A stretch of DNA of 53,952 nucleotides, from the NCBI GenBank assembly GCA_012033595.1, contig JAAUQL010000033.1:1-53952 (forward strand), written 5' to 3'. Positions within the stretch are counted from its first letter, which is position 1. Each line of letters starts with the position of its first letter. Source of the stretch: Cyclobacteriaceae bacterium (GTDB lineage: Bacteria; Bacteroidota; Bacteroidia; Cytophagales; Cyclobacteriaceae). The position numbers were made by a program, and so were the translations under genes. The notes beneath the pieces are model-generated. The model searched no databases. It saw only the letters and a program-made list of their open reading frames with translations, and was not told where the DNA came from. Shown piece after piece: positions 1 to 9,260 of the stretch.

Positions 1-319
1 TTAGCCATGACGTTTGTTTGTGTGGTAACATCAAACATCATAAACTTTAGCGAGGTGTCAAAGCCTCGCTATTGTATTATTCCAATAACCAACTCAAGCT
101 TAAAAACTTTCCTCGGATGACAGTAATATAAAATTTACTCGGACACCAGTAATTATTTACTTCAAACTGTTCACTGACTGATTAAATGTTTTTTAAGCAG
201 CAGCTTATTGCCTAATGAGCAATTCCAATTTTTCCACCCGTACACCCAAAATGTCCACTTTAGTGGCTACTCCTTTGTCTCCCATATCCATACATTTGAT
301 GCATTATTGACCAATAAAT
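1..319. other. gene-free left edge
   Basis: I see no convincing coding region here. It holds a short hairpin (49-70, listed separately) and A/T-rich sequence. A -7-like element TACATTTG lies at 291-298, about 22 bases before the ATG at 320, but the nearest upstream TTTG (274-277) is only 13 bases away, so it is not a good match to the Bacteroidota promoter spacing. Confidence 0.4.
49..80 (+). terminator. possible hairpin terminator
   Basis: A perfect 7-bp inverted repeat, AGCGAGG (49-55) and CCTCGCT (64-70), with an 8-base loop is followed by a T-rich but interrupted tract. It may end transcription of a gene lying left of the window. The weak T tract makes this uncertain. Confidence 0.35.
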
Positions 320-592
320 ATGGCTCACACACTTAATACCGAAATAAAATTTTCTAATCCCGGGATTTACCATATCCGGGTACAGGGTCATGTACGGCAA
401 GAGTTATGGGCCTATTTTGAAGGAGAAGTCGATAATATAATAAAAGACGATAGCGGAAAAGAAAAGACCACTTTGAAGGTACATGTCCGCGATCAGGCTG
501 AGTTGGCAGGCTTAATCAACATGCTCTATGATTGGCGCCTCGTTTTGCTCTCGGTCAAAATGGAGGGACTTCCGGAAGACACCGGTCCCTAA
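320..592 (+). CDS. small conserved-type protein of unknown function (90 aa)
   Basis: A 90-residue acidic protein without signal peptide or membrane segment. The order of its features (IYHIRVQGH near residue 16, a Trp followed by Y/F-EG, a TTLK strand, then DQAELAGLINMLYD and a final LLSVK) resembles the small widespread hypothetical proteins of roughly 70-90 residues that carry an R-I-x-V-x-G-x-L start, a W-x-x-W/F-F-x-G centre and a DQAALHGLL-like helix. Their function is not known to me. It stands alone ahead of an amidohydrolase relic, with the same orientation. The start ATG at 320 gives a full-length match to this pattern; the last codons (EDTGP) may be a tail. No function is proposed. 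Confidence 0.65.
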   Translation: MAHTLNTEIKFSNPGIYHIRVQGHVRQELWAYFEGEVDNIIKDDSGKEKTTLKVHVRDQAELAGLINMLYDWRLVLLSVKMEGLPEDTGP

Positions 593-631
593 TCAATACA
601 GATTTTTGCAGACAACTAAAATTACATTTAC

Positions 632-817
632 ATGAAAAAAATCACACAATTCATTTCCATTTGGCTTCTGACATACGCAATGGTGTACACAAGCTCAACC
701 AGGTGAATAAAACATCTAATCAGTCAGGCTTTACATTTTGCTTCAGATACAGAATTTGATCTGGTCATCCTGAACGGCCGGGTCATGAATTCGGATATTA
801 TAAACTATGATTATTAA
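632..817 (+). pseudogene. relic of a D-aminoacylase-like amidohydrolase (N-terminal end only)
   Basis: Reading from ATG 632, a signal-peptide-like stretch (MKKITQFISIWLLTYAMVY) runs into an in-frame TGA at 704-706. The same frame then continues with DTEFDLVILNGRVMN at about 746-790 and stops at 815-817. The motif matches TEFDVVILNGRVMD at the mature N terminus of the intact amidohydrolase at 3740-5479. No catalytic part of the enzyme follows, so this is a truncated copy with a nonsense codon. It is the first sign that this locus once held one more amidohydrolase. The decay here is not a homopolymer indel, unlike the other broken genes in the window. Confidence 0.7.
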
Positions 818-852
818 AACTTTATCTACACAATACCTTAAACTTTATTTCT

Positions 853-2208
853 ATGAAACATTTTAAATTAAAAATTAGCATGATGGTTTTAGCCATTGTG
901 TTCTTAATGAACCCTTTAAATGCACTGTTCGCACAGCAAGCAACAAGCAGTGCCGTACTCTTTACAAATGCCAACGTCTTTGACGGCCAAAACGAAAAAC
1001 TGGCTGAGGGCATGAGTGTGCTGGTGGAGGGCAATAAAATCACCAAGATTGCCAAATCAATTACGGCCCCAAAAGGCGCAACCGTGATTGATGCCAAAGG
1101 AAAAACATTGATGCCGGGGCTCATCGACGTCCACTGGCACACCATGTTCAACTTTATACCTGTGAGCGGAGTGATGGGTTCTGACTTCGGCTACCATAGC
1201 ATCGCCGCTGCGGAACAATCGGGGAAAACACTGCTGCGTGGATTTACTTCGGTGCGTGATGTGGGTGGCAACAGCTTCGGCGTGAAACGCGCTATCGACC
1301 ATGGTATTGCAACCGGACCGCGGATCTATCCCTCCGGTCCCTACATTGGCCAAACATCCGGACATGGTGATTTCCGGGGTCCTGTAGACGTTCCTACAAA
1401 CGATAATACTCCCTTAGACTATTTTGGGCGGGTCGGACATACGTTGATTGCGGACGGCGTTCCCGAGGTGATCCAGCGCACACGCGAAGCGTTGCGCATG
1501 GGGGCTGTCCAGATCAAGGCTATGGGCGGCGGCGGTGTCACCTCACTCTATGACCCCCTAGATGTCACCGAATATACCTTCGAGGAGGCTAAAGCAATTG
1601 TCGATGTAGCCAAATCATGGAACACTTATGTCGCAGTACATATCAACACCAAGGACGCCATGAAAATGTGGATCAAGGCCGGGGCCAAGTCCATGGAGCA
1701 TGGCTTCTACATGGATGACGAAGTTGCCCAGTTGATGGTTGAAAATGACGTCTGGTGGAGCATGGAGCCGATGGAGCTGGAGGGCCCAATCGCATTGAAG
1801 TTCGAGAGCCCAATCAGCACGGCCAAGTATAATGACCTGGTCGGGAACCTCGAGAAGGCAATCGCCAGCGCCAAGAAGTACAAGGTGAAAATTGCTTTCG
1901 GTACAGACATTCTGTTCGACCCCGAACTCCCTGCGAAACATGGCATGTTCCTGGCGAGAATGGGAACCTGGTTTACCCCTTACGAAACGCTGAAGATGGC
2001 AACCTCCACCAATGCTGAGTTACTCAAACTTTGCGGACCACGCGATCCATACCCAGGAGACCTGGGAATAGTAAAAGAAGGCGCTTTGGCTGATTTGCTG
2101 TTAGTAGACGGCAATCCATTAAAGAATCTTGATTTAGTTGCTGATCCCGATAAAAACTTCGTGATCATCATGAAAGATGGTGTGATTTACAAGAATACGG
2201 TGAAATAA
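853..2208 (+). CDS. exported amidohydrolase, imidazolonepropionase-like (COG1228 type)
   Basis: A 451-residue metal-dependent hydrolase with a Sec signal peptide ending at AQQ (about residue 29), so it acts in the periplasm or outside. The amidohydrolase metal centre is complete: DVHWH (H94, H96), a candidate carboxylated lysine in VQIKAMGGG (K222), H263 in AVHINT, H283 in MEHGF and D352 in FGTDIL. The family includes imidazolonepropionase and Xaa-Pro or Xaa-Arg dipeptidase-like enzymes; the real substrate cannot be read from sequence. The start has an A-rich leader typical for this window. It is followed after 118 bases by a paralogue with almost the same N terminus, then by a D-aminoacylase-like enzyme and porins, suggesting degradation of small amides or dipeptides. 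Confidence 0.85.
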   Translation: MKHFKLKISMMVLAIVFLMNPLNALFAQQATSSAVLFTNANVFDGQNEKLAEGMSVLVEGNKITKIAKSITAPKGATVIDAKGKTLMPGLIDVHWHTMFNFIPVSGVMGSDFGYHSIAAAEQSGKTLLRGFTSVRDVGGNSFGVKRAIDHGIATGPRIYPSGPYIGQTSGHGDFRGPVDVPTNDNTPLDYFGRVGHTLIADGVPEVIQRTREALRMGAVQIKAMGGGGVTSLYDPLDVTEYTFEEAKAIVDVAKSWNTYVAVHINTKDAMKMWIKAGAKSMEHGFYMDDEVAQLMVENDVWWSMEPMELEGPIALKFESPISTAKYNDLVGNLEKAIASAKKYKVKIAFGTDILFDPELPAKHGMFLARMGTWFTPYETLKMATSTNAELLKLCGPRDPYPGDLGIVKEGALADLLLVDGNPLKNLDLVADPDKNFVIIMKDGVIYKNTVK

Positions 2209-2230
2209 GAATACCTGGAAAGCGTATGAT

Positions 2231-2264
2231 GATACCTGCCAGGGCTTGATTTCTGGCAGGTATC
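2231..2264 (+). terminator. 12-bp perfect inverted repeat between the paralogous amidohydrolases
   Basis: GATACCTGCCAG at 2231-2242 pairs exactly with CTGGCAGGTATC at 2253-2264 around a 10-base loop. It lies 23 bases after the first amidohydrolase stop. There is no strong T tract after it, so it could be an attenuator, an mRNA-stabilising hairpin or an imperfect terminator. Confidence 0.55.
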
Positions 2265-2326
2265 CTGTTTAACCTTGAGCGATTCTTTCCATTAAAAAAA
2301 TAGAAAAATCACCAAAAAAAGATATC

Positions 2327-3670
2327 ATGATTAAACTTAGACCTTTCAAGTTGCTTTCAGCTATCGCGATCTTAATGATCACCTGTAGTATGCTGTTCGC
2401 TCAGCAAGCAACCAACAACAGTGCTGTACTCTTTACTAATGCCAACGTATTTGACGGCCAAAGTGAAAAACTGGCCGAGGGAATGAGTGTGCTGGTGGAG
2501 GGTAATAAAATCACTAAGATTGCCAAATCCATTACCCCCCCCGAAGGTGCGACCGTTATTGATGCCAAAAGAAAAACATTAACACCGGGATTTATTGGTG
2601 CGCATGAACACCTGATTGGTCAAATGCCATTTCAAGACGCAATGTTTATGGATACACGCTATATGGGATATGTTGGTGCATGGACTGTCGGTGTCTATTT
2701 AAAGAACGGTTTTACAACTGTACGCGATATGGGCGGCAATACATTCTCTCTTAAGATGGCTATTGACCGTGGCTATATAGATGGGCCACGAATATACAGT
2801 TCCGGAGCACTCATTACCCAAACCGGTGGACATGCCGACCATCGTACTATGGGGAATAGTCCTCAACTTGCCGGTGGCCAGTGGGATAACCTTGTTTTAT
2901 GGGGTGATTGCGCTATTGCCGATGGGGTACCTGAAGTATTAAAAGCCACACGTGAACAAATGCGAATGGGTGCTTCTCAAATTAAAATAGCCAATGCAGG
3001 TGGAATTGCTGAAGGTGACCCGCTGGATATTGTGGAATGGACAGCTGAAGAAGTGCAGGCTTGTACACAGGCGGCTACTGATTGGGGAACCTATGTTACC
3101 TCGCATACTTATACAAAAGAAGGCGTTGATCGTGCCATCAAGAATGGTGTGAAATGCATCGAACATGGAAACCTTTTGGATGAAGAGACACTGCTTTACA
3201 TGAAGGAACATGACATCTGGCTTTCTCCTCAGGTCATGGTATTCAAGAATGAGATTAAAGGTCTGAACGAAGAGCAAAAAAAGAAACACGATGAAGTAAC
3301 CGAAGGTCAAGAGAAACTTTTTGATATTGTAAAAAAAATAGGCTATAAAAAGCTTGCTTTTGGAACCGACATTGTAACTGATCCAAAAACATTGGTGCGT
3401 ATGAATGAAGAGTTTGTTTGGCGCACAAATTGGTTCACCCCAGCCGAAATTTTACGACAGGCTACCTCGGGCAATGCCGAATTAATGGCCTTGTCGGGCA
3501 AGCGTAACCCATACCCTGGGAAGTTGGGTGTTATTGATGAAGGAGCCTATGCTGACATATTGTTGATTGACGGTAATCCACTCAAAGACATTAAGATTCT
3601 GACTGACGCTGAAAAGAATATCGTACTTATCATGAAAGATGGCGTGATTTATAAGAACACAGTAAAATAG
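2327..3670 (+). CDS. exported amidohydrolase, paralogue of the preceding gene
   Basis: A 447-residue exported amidohydrolase (signal peptide ending near AQQ, residue 27). The two histidines are kept (GAHEHL: H93, H95), with K220 (ASQIKI), H260 (VTSHTY), H280 (CIEHGN) and D348 (FGTDIV). The Asp that precedes the first His in the neighbour (D-V-H) is Gly here (G-A-H), and an extra insertion rich in Lys/Glu occurs around residues 310-335. The first about 80 mature residues and the last about 20 are nearly identical to the upstream paralogue while the core is clearly diverged, so this is a tandem duplication with unequal divergence, perhaps with gene conversion at the ends. A different substrate is likely, but which one is unknown. 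Confidence 0.83.
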   Translation: MIKLRPFKLLSAIAILMITCSMLFAQQATNNSAVLFTNANVFDGQSEKLAEGMSVLVEGNKITKIAKSITPPEGATVIDAKRKTLTPGFIGAHEHLIGQMPFQDAMFMDTRYMGYVGAWTVGVYLKNGFTTVRDMGGNTFSLKMAIDRGYIDGPRIYSSGALITQTGGHADHRTMGNSPQLAGGQWDNLVLWGDCAIADGVPEVLKATREQMRMGASQIKIANAGGIAEGDPLDIVEWTAEEVQACTQAATDWGTYVTSHTYTKEGVDRAIKNGVKCIEHGNLLDEETLLYMKEHDIWLSPQVMVFKNEIKGLNEEQKKKHDEVTEGQEKLFDIVKKIGYKKLAFGTDIVTDPKTLVRMNEEFVWRTNWFTPAEILRQATSGNAELMALSGKRNPYPGKLGVIDEGAYADILLIDGNPLKDIKILTDAEKNIVLIMKDGVIYKNTVK

Positions 3671-3739
3671 ATAACCTAACATTTGGACTGCACAATTATG
3701 AAATACAGTACTTCCGAAAAATGCAATTACACTAAAAAA

Positions 3740-5479
3740 ATGACTATGAAAAACATGAATTACACTTTGTTCTTGCTCGTTTTTCTGCTCTTGAGTTGTA
3801 CTCAGAGCACCAAAAATGACCAAAATGAAAAACAAGCCGCTTACAAAGCGCTTCCTGCTTCAACTGAATTTGATGTGGTCATTCTCAATGGCCGCGTGAT
3901 GGATCCCGAAACCAATTTTGACGGCATTCGCAATGTCGGCATCAAGGATGGCATCATTGCTTTAATTACCGAAGAGACTATTTCAGGCAAAGAAACCATC
4001 GATGCCAAAGGTCTAGTAGTGGCTCCAGGATTCATTGACACACACTTCCACGCCACCGACCCCTTTGGTCAGAGGATTGGCGTAGCAGACGGCATCACCA
4101 CCGCGATGGATTTAGAACATGGCGCCCTCCACATTGGCGAATGGTATGATCAGAAAGCCGAACAAGGCCAGCTGCTCAATTACGGCTCCTGTGCCATGAT
4201 GATCGGTGCACGCCTCCTGGTGCATGACCCGGAAGTGAATCTGGACGGCCCCCAGGATATTCCGTCCATGTTGTCGAAGGTCAATGAAGCAGCGAAGGAT
4301 GGAACCCCGGGTTGGTCGGTGAGCCGCAGCAATGTGGACCAGATCAATCAGATTATGAAGACTCTGGACGAAGACTTGCGTGTAGGTGCCTTGGGCATAG
4401 GTGTAGGCTCTGCCTATATGGCAAAAGGTCTAATTACCTACGAGCAATTCGAAGCACAGCGTACCGCTGGGCGTTATGGTCGCCTTACCGCAGTCCATAC
4501 CCGCTTTCACGCGAGTACAGTCAACCCCGAGGCGCAGTTGGGCGTGGACGAGCTCCTTGCCAATGCGTTGTTGTTGAAGGCGCCACTGCTGGTCTGCCAT
4601 GACAACGACTACGGCTGGTGGGAAAATCAGGAGAAGCTCCAGATGGCGCGGGAACAGGGCCACAACATATGGGCTGAGTATTATCCTTTCGCAGCAGGGC
4701 AAACTGCCATAGGTGCCGACTTCCTGCAACCCGCGCTTTGGGAAGTGGCCGGTGGCAACAAGTACGAAGAAACCCTTTACGATCCGGTTATGGACAAATT
4801 CTACACCAAACAGGAATATCTGGATATGGTAGCCAAAGAGCCCGCCCGCGTGATAGTTGTTTATATACCCAGACGCAAACCTTGGGTGCCTATGTGGGTG
4901 AAAACTCCCGGAATGACCGTGGCCTCCGATGGTATGCCGGCGTTTGACAGCAACGGAAATCTGTGGCCTGCGGATACAGATCCGAGCAAGTTCCAGGGAC
5001 ACCCGCGTATAGCTTCCACCTATTCCACCACACTGCAATTGGCGCGTCAGGAAAACGTACCCCTGATGTTTACACTCGCCCAGCTGAGCTACAACTCGGC
5101 CATGTACCTGGGGAAAACAGGTTTGAAAGACATGCAGGTTCGGGGCCGTGTGCAGGAGGGTATGGTAGCCGACCTGACCATCTTCGATGCGGAGAAGGTT
5201 GCTCCGACAGCTACTTACAAAGTAGGCGAAAATGGACTGCCTCCTGTGGGTATTCCGTACGTGGTTGTAAACGGCAAAATCGCGGTCAAGAATTCTGTTG
5301 TGCAGGATGTGCACGCAGGCCAGCCTATCCGTTTTCCTGTTGAGGAGAAAGGGCGTTTCGAAGAAATAACCGTGAACGGATGGCTGGGTGAACACACTAT
5401 CAACGTGCCGCGTGATCAAGCCATGGACATGACCTGTAATCCGGTGCTTGAATCGGCAGAAGAACATAAGCATGAGTAG
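3740..5479 (+). CDS. lipoprotein amidohydrolase of the N-acyl-D-amino-acid deacylase type
   Basis: About 579 residues from ATG 3740 (ATG 3746 and 3755 are also possible; an in-frame ATG at 3683 would put about 20 residues before the signal peptide and is less likely). LFLLVFLLLSC is a lipoprotein signal with lipobox Cys about residue 20, so the enzyme should be lipid-anchored. The metal motif GFIDTHFHATD follows, with HTRFHAS and VCHDND in the middle and ASDGMPAF near residue 400, the layout of D-aminoacylase/dihydroorotase-like amidohydrolases (COG3653). Likely reaction: hydrolysis of an N-acyl or cyclic amide bond; substrate unknown. It starts about 70 bases after the preceding amidohydrolase and is followed by a strong hairpin and a porin gene, which hints at a degrade-and-import role. 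Confidence 0.8.
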   Translation: MTMKNMNYTLFLLVFLLLSCTQSTKNDQNEKQAAYKALPASTEFDVVILNGRVMDPETNFDGIRNVGIKDGIIALITEETISGKETIDAKGLVVAPGFIDTHFHATDPFGQRIGVADGITTAMDLEHGALHIGEWYDQKAEQGQLLNYGSCAMMIGARLLVHDPEVNLDGPQDIPSMLSKVNEAAKDGTPGWSVSRSNVDQINQIMKTLDEDLRVGALGIGVGSAYMAKGLITYEQFEAQRTAGRYGRLTAVHTRFHASTVNPEAQLGVDELLANALLLKAPLLVCHDNDYGWWENQEKLQMAREQGHNIWAEYYPFAAGQTAIGADFLQPALWEVAGGNKYEETLYDPVMDKFYTKQEYLDMVAKEPARVIVVYIPRRKPWVPMWVKTPGMTVASDGMPAFDSNGNLWPADTDPSKFQGHPRIASTYSTTLQLARQENVPLMFTLAQLSYNSAMYLGKTGLKDMQVRGRVQEGMVADLTIFDAEKVAPTATYKVGENGLPPVGIPYVVVNGKIAVKNSVVQDVHAGQPIRFPVEEKGRFEEITVNGWLGEHTINVPRDQAMDMTCNPVLESAEEHKHE

Positions 5480-5566
5480 CTCAGGGTTGAACTTGATTGC
5501 CTCGGGTTTGGAAAAACAGTAGTTATATGTAAAATGATTTTTTGATAGACAATATATATGAAACGA

Positions 5567-5611
5567 GCCATGATTAGGAATTCTCTCAAAAGGGGAATGA
5601 CTAATCATGGC
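5567..5611. repeat. long hairpin-forming inverted repeat before the porin gene
   Basis: An 11-bp perfect inverted repeat, GCCATGATTAG (5567-5577) and CTAATCATGGC (5601-5611), whose arms extend inward through ATTCTC/GGGAAT pairs (one G-T). No T tract follows on either strand. It lies between the amidohydrolase stop (5479) and the porin ATG (5648). It may separate expression of the enzyme and porin genes, or be a protein-binding palindrome. Confidence 0.6.
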
Positions 5612-5647
5612 ACTTTCAAATAATCTTAAAATATCAGCAATAGACAC

Positions 5648-6844
5648 ATGAAACGTAAGCTTCCGGTTTATTTCATCTTCGCGAACAGCTTTCTTGTATC
5701 TATTGCGTATGCCCAGGTCGGTGACTCCGTAGTAGTTCGTGATTTTATTGGAGATATGAATGAATCAGCAATCAGGAGAGGCGAGTTTCCGGGCGCCATT
5801 CGCATTCCCGGTTCCAATGTGTCATTGGCAATAGGAGGATTCATCAAAGCAGTGGCATTCTATGATACAAAATACAACGTGAAGAATGAAATCATCTTGC
5901 CCGGCACCTTCAATGATAATGACATGCTCAAAGGCCAAACGTACATTGGCGCACGATCATCCCGGTTATTTTTTGATGGCCGTTCCAACCTGGACAACAT
6001 TCAAATTCGCGGGTACTTTGAAATGGATTTCAGAGGTAACAGTGGCTTCACCCTGCGCCATGCCTATCTGCAATTGACGAATACAACAAAACAAAGTATC
6101 TTGATGGGGCAGTATTGGAGCCTGGTGTTAGATCTTCAGACCGTTCCCGAAGGTTTGGTCGAACCGACAGTAAGTGGTTCCGGGTTTGCCCGGCATGGGC
6201 AAATTCGATTTACCACACCCATAAGTCAGTCCTTAAAATTTGCCGTTGCTGCCGAAGAACCCAACAATTCAGATCTTCAAGGGGTAGACATTGAAAGTGT
6301 AAATAAATATCCTGACCTGGTAACTTCCTTCTATTACGATGCTAAGATGCTTCACTTCAGCCTTACCGGAATGTACCGCCCTATGACATTCGTGTACCAA
6401 TCGGACCAGTCCGTAAATTCCGAACCTGGATTATTATTAAGTGCAGGTGCTGTAATTAAACCCGGAAGTTCGGATAAAATTACCCTGGGGGCATTGATTG
6501 GTTCTGGAGCATCGAACTATATCATGGGAGCAGATGGCATAGCCGGATATATTACCAGCACCAGCCGTGATCTTCAAAATCAAAGAGGAGGTTTTGGCAC
6601 GTATCGTCACCGCTGGAATGAAAAATTCAGAAGTAACATTGCCTTAGGTTATTTCGAAGGCGATGAGATAGACAATTTTTCGAATCCACACCTTAAATCA
6701 AGTACGTATGGTTTTATCAATACCTATTATACCTTAAATAAATACGTAAATATTGGGGTGGAGTGGATTTATTCACAAAAAGAAAGGTATAACGCTGAGC
6801 GATTAGCTAATAATCGATTCCAGTTTGGTATTCAAATATTTTAA
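5648..6844 (+). CDS. DcaP-like outer-membrane porin (1 of 3)
   Basis: A 398-residue outer-membrane beta-barrel with a Sec signal peptide (cleavage near AYAQ, residue 23). Near residues 60-73 it has the L-A-I-G-G-F-I-K-A-x-x-F-Y-D motif, then LRHAYLQL and MGQYWSL; this G-(F/Y)-(I/V)-K...D, RHAY and GQxW pattern is what I recognise as the DcaP trimeric porin family. The C terminus ends on an aromatic strand (FQFGIQIF), as expected for insertion by the Bam machine. DcaP porins are known to favour small, often negatively charged, solutes. Two further members follow at 6969 and 12046. The gene directly follows the amidohydrolases and is probably functionally tied to them. Confidence 0.72.
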   Translation: MKRKLPVYFIFANSFLVSIAYAQVGDSVVVRDFIGDMNESAIRRGEFPGAIRIPGSNVSLAIGGFIKAVAFYDTKYNVKNEIILPGTFNDNDMLKGQTYIGARSSRLFFDGRSNLDNIQIRGYFEMDFRGNSGFTLRHAYLQLTNTTKQSILMGQYWSLVLDLQTVPEGLVEPTVSGSGFARHGQIRFTTPISQSLKFAVAAEEPNNSDLQGVDIESVNKYPDLVTSFYYDAKMLHFSLTGMYRPMTFVYQSDQSVNSEPGLLLSAGAVIKPGSSDKITLGALIGSGASNYIMGADGIAGYITSTSRDLQNQRGGFGTYRHRWNEKFRSNIALGYFEGDEIDNFSNPHLKSSTYGFINTYYTLNKYVNIGVEWIYSQKERYNAERLANNRFQFGIQIF

Positions 6845-6968
6845 ACAGAAAATAATTTAATAATTGAATAAAAAATAATTGAAATGAAATATTTGCGGTT
6901 TGATCCATTAAAATGTAATAATGAAATTTTAGTAGACTACCATAAAGAAAAATTAAACTTTAAAAATC

Positions 6969-8236
6969 ATGAAAAAAGCATCTCATTGACACTGGTACTA
7001 ATTACAGTTTTTACCAGTTGTATTTTGGCCCAAAATGCGCAGGTCACTGAAACTATTAGTAAAGACTCCATAAACCTGAATGAGAAGATCGTTCCTGATA
7101 TAGACCGGAAAGAGCAAGTGGTGCTTTATACAGGCCAGGATTTAGTAGATGATGATTTTAAAGGCTCCTGGCCAATGTTTGGCACGGATATGCGCATGAA
7201 GGTTGGCGGGTATGTTCAAGCAAATGTGCTCTATGATTTCAGCGGAACCCTTGATCCTACCCAGTTTCTGATGTCAACCATTCCCGTTGAAGGTCAGCCG
7301 GAATATGGTGGCCGGTCATACATGAACTTCTATACAAAGGATTCCCGGTTTAATATTGATGTTCGCAGGACTATGGGTAAAGTCCCATTAAAACTCTTCC
7401 TGGAGGGAGATTTTTTCTCTTCCAGTAGTCAATTAAGGCTGCGGCACGCATATATGGTTGCAGGTGATTTTATTGTCGGTCAAACGTGGACTACCCTTTC
7501 AATCATGGAATCCCTTCCGTTTATGATTGATTTTGCAGCAGGTGATGCCCTGTTTGGTGGAAGGACTGCACAGATCAGATACCAAAAGAAGCTATCTGAT
7601 CAACTTCGGTTTGCGGTAGCTATCGAAAACATCTCCACCCTGGGAATAGAAAATTCAAATAATATTCCAGGTAACGCAATGTATCAACTTCCGGTTATTC
7701 CTATTCGATTCGATTACAGTTGGCAGACCGGATTGCTGGCCGTGGGTGCAAGCGCTGCGATGCTAAGCTGGAATGGCGGTGCAAACGGCCCTAATCCGAA
7801 TGCCTTCCAGACCAATATTGTGGTAGCTGGACGGCAATATTTAGGAAAAGTAACTTTTGTAACCTGGAATGTAAGCTATGGTCAGGCATCTGGGGAAAAT
7901 ATTATGGCTTTTGCTGGTAGCAATGCCAATGCCGTGCTCACGGCCAATGGTGAATTGGATCGTATTCCATCATTTGCACTTGTTGTGGGCGCCAAGCACA
8001 GCTGGAGCAAAACATTTTCTAGTAACTTCTCCTATGCCTATGGTTGGTTAGAGGTTCCTGCATCGCGAGATCCTTTTGCCTTGCAAGATGGTGGCATTGG
8101 GCATGTAAACGTGCTGTACAGTCCACAATCTTACTTCACTACCGGTATTGAATTTATGTGGGGTGCGCAAAGGACCACCAACGATGCATTTGGCAGGGCA
8201 AGCAGGATTCAAATGATGGCGAAATTCTCATTTTGA
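6969..8236 (+). CDS. DcaP-like outer-membrane porin (2 of 3), start frame broken by one base
   Basis: The open frame can be extended to an ATG at 6884, but that gives an N terminus unlike a signal peptide. At ATG 6969 the sequence is ATG plus six A; with seven A the reading becomes MKKSISLTLVLITVF...CILAQ, a normal signal peptide joined in frame to the rest. So one A seems to be missing at 6972-6977. The mature protein (about 420 residues) carries MKVGGYVQANVLYD, LRHAYMV and VGQTWTT, the same three landmarks as the neighbouring porins, and ends in MMAKFSF, a typical barrel terminus. Function: passive uptake of small solutes, inferred from family. Confidence 0.7.
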
Positions 8237-8383
8237 AGTACTATCAATGCCGATATAAAAACTACTTAAGCATTCACCTTGAAAGAGGATGTTTACGATG
8301 TTGAACTAGTCATCACGGCTGTTCAAGCAAGATACACACCATGACCAAATGTTACTTCTACAATCTGAAAGAGCATCTAAAAT

Positions 8384-9181
8384 ATGATAAATAAAAATAT
8401 TACTAAAAATTGGTTGTCAATGATACAATTCCTGGCTTTATCGTTTGCCTTGGCTATTGGTTTTGTAAACATGGTAAGCGCCCAGCAATTTAATACTGAC
8501 AACTACCTGACCATGCCGCATGGAACTGGTACGTTTGTGATTACCACTGGGCAACGAAATGCCACTTTAATTAGTTCATTCGCACTGGTACCAAAATTTG
8601 AGTTCTTTGTTCAAGGCAATTTGTTTCGTGATTACCGTATTGATAATTATGTCCAGCATTTTACTACCACGGTGTACGCTAAATACATGTTTTGGGCAAA
8701 TAAGAAAAATAACGGTGGTGCTGCAGCTTTCTTTGGCTTTGGTCAATCCCCTGGTTACTACGCTGATACGGAGTACACCCAGTTACACAAGAATATCTGG
8801 ACGGCCATCCCGATCACCATTCCTTTATTTAAGAACATGATATCCTGGGATATCATGCCTGGTGGAATGATTGACTTCAACACAAAAGATACGAATGAGA
8901 TTGCCCTGGGATTTACCTGGTCATCGCGCGTGGCTATTTATAAGATAATACCAAAAACAGCGATAGTTGCAGAAGTGTATGGTACCGAGGGGCAGGCTTC
9001 ATCCAAACCAGAGTATAAAATTGGTTTACGTTGGGAACCCAACGATTTTATAGTTCCAGCGATTTCGTACAGTTCACAGTTGTCAGGAGGATATGGAGCA
9101 GGTCTGGAAATTGGCGTCGTTATATTTACACCACAGTTCCTAAAGAAAGAATTCATTCAGAATAACCATATTACGTATTGA
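8384..9181 (+). CDS. unknown outer-membrane beta-barrel protein (265 aa)
   Basis: A 265-residue protein with a Sec signal (cleavage near VSAQQ, about residue 34) and a mature part made of short alternating aromatic/hydrophobic strands separated by turns, consistent with a 10-14 strand barrel or a transporter-like outer-membrane protein. It begins NTDNYLTMPHGTGTF, a start often seen in outer-membrane channel-like proteins. I do not recognise a named family. It lies between porins 2 and 3 in the same orientation and may be part of the same uptake unit. The gap of about 150 bases before it holds no visible gene. Confidence 0.6.
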   Translation: MINKNITKNWLSMIQFLALSFALAIGFVNMVSAQQFNTDNYLTMPHGTGTFVITTGQRNATLISSFALVPKFEFFVQGNLFRDYRIDNYVQHFTTTVYAKYMFWANKKNNGGAAAFFGFGQSPGYYADTEYTQLHKNIWTAIPITIPLFKNMISWDIMPGGMIDFNTKDTNEIALGFTWSSRVAIYKIIPKTAIVAEVYGTEGQASSKPEYKIGLRWEPNDFIVPAISYSSQLSGGYGAGLEIGVVIFTPQFLKKEFIQNNHITY

Positions 9182-9260
9182 TCTGGCTTTTTTGAGTTTT
9201 GATCAACCATTAGTTATAACTAGTGTAGTTAGGTATATAAATAAAAACTTTAGAAAATAT

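Noticed and set aside
4430-5647. 405-codon open frame on the - strand opposite the D-aminoacylase-like gene
   Set aside because: It lies entirely over a gene with clear motifs, has no recognisable domain and a shadow-like composition.
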